The position numbers and the translations under genes are program-made. Under the pieces are notes generated by a model that saw only the letters and a list, made by a program, of their open reading frames with translations, searched no databases and was not told the origin of the DNA. This document shows positions 63,784-64,000 of a stretch of 64,000 bases of DNA, piece after piece. Source of the stretch: Latrodectus hesperus (Eukaryota > Arthropoda > Arachnida > Araneae > Theridiidae); the NCBI GenBank assembly GCA_037975125.1, contig CM075857.1, positions 93,515,343 through 93,579,342 of the forward strand, read 5' to 3'. Position 1 is the first letter of the stretch, and each line of letters begins with the position of its first letter.

Positions 63784-64000
63784 ATGCTGGGTGGACTTAT
63801 ATTACCTGAGCTTTTTAATTGTTATCTTGTGGCTGAAAAGACACAAGAAGTAACAAACCTTTCTGCATTTGCAGGTGAAGCCTCTAAAGTAGACCTTGCT
63901 GAAAAAGACAAGGGAACTCAGAGGCAATCTTGTAAAGGGGCAGCAATGAATCCTTCACTTGAGGTAGAAATTACCTCTAAACCATCTTCTTCTGGTGAAA
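63784..64000 (+). CDS. Open reading frame running off the window, possible LINE ORF1 start
   Basis: From ATG at 63784 the frame stays open for 72 codons to the last base. It begins MLGGLILPELFNCYLVAEKT and becomes polar, Glu/Lys/Ser-rich (EKDKGTQRQ, EVEITSKPSSSGE). Codon composition is visibly more GC-balanced than the surroundings. No domain falls in the visible part. It directly follows the GC-rich leader, consistent with the N-terminus of a gag-like ORF1, but a host gene start cannot be excluded. Confidence 0.4.
   Translation, partial: MLGGLILPELFNCYLVAEKTQEVTNLSAFAGEASKVDLAEKDKGTQRQSCKGAAMNPSLEVEITSKPSSSGE

Overview
This is a strongly AT-rich animal window with one clear host gene and a dense set of transposable elements. 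Long introns, tRNA-derived SINEs, mariner/Tc1 relics, PIF/Harbinger elements and truncated LINEs suggest an arthropod. A chelicerate, perhaps a spider, is my best guess, but it rests on repeat style rather than a diagnostic gene.

Host gene: KLHL18, a kelch-like CUL3 substrate adaptor, lies on the minus strand from 51214 (ATG) to 32595 (stop). Its nine coding exons all have GT/AG junctions and continuous phase, giving 580 residues (human KLHL18 as I recall it: 574). BTB, BACK and six kelch repeats are all present. Introns of about 1.3-2.8 kb hold SINE relics, a TA microsatellite, a near-perfect 117-bp duplication and a perfect 21-bp hairpin.

1-32 kb is gene-poor. It holds tRNA-headed SINEs (several families sharing one 3' tail and ending in AAC repeats), LINE C-terminal fragments (two with 13-bp target duplications, one between 226/228-bp direct repeats), a complete but dead mellifera-type mariner (16604-17891), a second mariner relic, a Tc1 C-terminal fragment, hAT-like ends, four TA/CA microsatellites across the whole window, and a GC-richer island of unknown nature (18.8-19.1 kb).

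51.5-60.9 kb, just upstream of KLHL18, is a nested set of DNA transposons. A 9-kb PIF/Harbinger element (element B) has 111-bp inverted ends at 91% identity. It encodes a decayed DDE transposase (plus strand) and a decayed MADF partner protein (minus strand). Inside it is a 278-bp fold-back element, and inside that a second, internally deleted Harbinger element (element A, 2588 bp, TAA target duplication). The intact arm of the fold-back element preserves the empty site of element A.

At the right edge (63.5-64 kb) a GC-richer segment leads into an open reading frame that runs off the window, possibly the 5' part of a non-LTR retrotransposon. I found no CRISPR array, rRNA or stand-alone tRNA gene. 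The best candidates for a second look are the nested Harbinger locus next to KLHL18, the mosaic SINEs carrying a CTCF-like motif, and the LINE fragment between long direct repeats.
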